Below, in pieces: positions 63,150 through 64,000 of a stretch of 64,000 nt of DNA. Location of the stretch: positions 1 through 64,000 of the forward strand of contig NZ_JAJQXX010000007.1 of assembly GCF_028767025.1 (NCBI RefSeq), given 5' to 3'. Each line of letters opens with the position of its first letter. Position 1 is the stretch's first letter. The stretch is from Blautia sp. XA-2221 (GTDB taxonomy: Bacteria; Bacillota; Clostridia; Lachnospirales; Lachnospiraceae). The position numbers and the translations under genes were made by a program. The notes under the pieces are model-generated. The model had not been told where the DNA came from, ran no database searches, and saw only the letters and a list, made by a program, of their open reading frames with translations.

Positions 63150-63168
63150 ATAAAGGAGAAGGACGAGT

Positions 63169-63549
63169 ATGGAAATGGTAATTGGAGGCGCTTTTCAGGG
63201 AAAGGCATCCTATGCAGAAAAAATGTATCCGGAAATTTCCTGGGTCAATGGTAAGGAGATCTCCAGAGAAGAACTTTTTTCCGCCGGAGGCGTTATAGGA
63301 TTTCATGAATTTATAAAAAAAGAAATGGAAGCAGGAATTTCCGTGACAGATCTGGCCGAGGAGCTGATCCGGAAAAATCCGGAGGTGATTCTGGTATCGG
63401 ATGAAGTTGGATACGGAGTGGTTCCTGTGGATGCTTTTCAGAGGGCTTACCGGGAAGCTGTGGGAAGGGTGTGTACACAGCTTGCTTCCGGCAGCAGAAA
63501 AGTTACAAGGGTGGTCTGCGGTATTGGTACGGTGATCAAACATGACTGA
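63169..63549 (+). CDS. Short CobU-like protein
   Basis: A 126-residue protein that looks like a reduced CobU. It has a P-loop variant VIGGAFQGKASYAEK at residues 4-18, and LVSDEVGYGVVPVDAFQRAY near 85, matching the NEVG-G-VP segment of CobU, then GRVCTQLASGSRKVTRVVCG. The middle part of CobU with the guanylylated His region is missing. A full CobU is encoded at 61850, so this is probably a paralogue with another role, for example cobinamide binding or salvage control. AAAGGAGAAGG precedes the ATG. It overlaps the phosphatase start by eight bases. Confidence 0.8.
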   Translation: MEMVIGGAFQGKASYAEKMYPEISWVNGKEISREELFSAGGVIGFHEFIKKEMEAGISVTDLAEELIRKNPEVILVSDEVGYGVVPVDAFQRAYREAVGRVCTQLASGSRKVTRVVCGIGTVIKHD

Positions 63550-64000
63550 GATATGGCTGATCCGACATGGAATGACAGAGGGGAACCGACATCAGAGATA
63601 TATTGGAAAAACAGACGAACCTTTGTGTGAAGAGGGAAGGAAGAAGCTGAAAACATTTTCTTATCCGGATCCGGAAGCTGTGTTTGTAAGTCCTCTTGTA
63701 CGGTGCAGAGAAACAGCAGAGCTTTTGTTTCCGGGAAAAAGGCTGAGGATCATAGATCAGCTTGCAGAGTGTGATTTTGGAGCTTTTGAGAACAAAAACT
63801 ATCTGGAATTATCCGGAAATACGGATTACCAGGCCTGGGTAGACAGCGGTGGCCTGTTGCCTTTTCCAGGTGGAGAAAGCCGAGAGGAATTTCGGGAACG
63901 GACTCTGGAAGGGTTCCGGAGAGTTGTAACGGACTGCTTTTGCAGTGACATCAGCCGGGCGGCAGTGGTGGTTCACGGAGGGACCATTATGAACGTTATG
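63542..64000 (+). CDS. Histidine phosphatase, probable alpha-ribazole phosphatase (partial)
   Basis: The first 153 codons of a gene cut by the window end. The phosphoglycerate-mutase-like motif LIRHGMTEGN begins at residue 6 with catalytic His, then RYIGKTDEPLCEEGRKKL, VSPLVRCRETAEL and VVVHGGTIMNVM with the second His. In a cobTUS operon this is most likely CobC, which dephosphorylates alpha-ribazole phosphate or cobalamin phosphate. The ATG overlaps the previous stop by eight bases, so it belongs to the same operon. Confidence 0.87.
   Translation, partial: MTEIWLIRHGMTEGNRHQRYIGKTDEPLCEEGRKKLKTFSYPDPEAVFVSPLVRCRETAELLFPGKRLRIIDQLAECDFGAFENKNYLELSGNTDYQAWVDSGGLLPFPGGESREEFRERTLEGFRRVVTDCFCSDISRAAVVVHGGTIMNVM

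Overview
The window looks like chromosome from a Gram-positive, anaerobic member of the Lachnospiraceae, probably an acetogenic Blautia-like species. This is inferred from the gene families, not from a database match. The evidence is a methylene-tetrahydrofolate reductase cluster of the MetF/MetV/RnfC2 type, a pyruvate:ferredoxin oxidoreductase, a flavodiiron/rubredoxin/reductase fusion, a leucine T-box, strong A+G-rich ribosome binding sites with TTGACA/TATAAT promoters, and several Lachnospiraceae-style surface proteins. No phage, insertion sequence, CRISPR array or plasmid gene was seen, so this is mostly ordinary backbone with a few accessory blocks.

Layout. 1-400: the 3' end of a 23S rRNA gene and its terminators, with no 5S gene after it. 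0.5-4.4 kb: two MATE exporters, tRNA-Trp and a TRIC-type channel. 4.6-8.3 kb: the Wood-Ljungdahl methylene-THF reductase operon (RnfC2-like with an extra MetV-like domain, MetV, MetF). 8.4-15.5 kb: M18 aminopeptidase, HAD phosphatase, flavodiiron fusion, M20 amidohydrolase and tyrosine phosphatase. 15.5-20.1 kb: branched-chain amino acid genes (acetolactate synthase small subunit, ilvC, a divergent LysR regulator, leuC, leuD). A second leucine locus, the T-box-controlled leuA, lies at 27.5-29.8 kb.

20.4-27.0 kb is the most distinctive region: a promoter with an overlapping palindrome, a roughly 400-base structured leader, a SipW-type signal peptidase, three SipW-dependent TasA/camelysin-like exported proteins (one ending in a sortase-like VKTGD tail), and a 1056-residue adhesin with a predicted thioester domain and SpaA/Cna-B-type repeats but no visible anchor. 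It reads as one surface-fibre/adhesion operon.

30.4-35.9 kb: a three-subunit molybdenum hydroxylase operon followed by a pair of membrane proteins that may be a split gene. 35.9-49.5 kb: cell-envelope and housekeeping genes (SH3 membrane protein, tRNA-Arg, polysaccharide deacetylase, rRNA pseudouridine synthase overlapping ligA, metA, secreted nuclease, phospholipase-C-like protein, NlpC/P60 hydrolase, transglutaminase, YbaK deacylase). 49.5-56.5 kb: ABC-F ATPase, CcdA, an Rrf2 regulator and pyruvate:ferredoxin oxidoreductase, whose promoter carries two tandem TTGTATACAA palindromes. 56.5-64 kb: a YfhO/GtrB/GtrA envelope-glycosylation module running directly into cobalamin nucleotide-loop assembly genes (cobT, cobU, cobS, a short CobU paralogue and the start of an alpha-ribazole phosphatase). 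Cobalamin synthesis fits acetogenesis, whose methyl-transfer steps use corrinoids.
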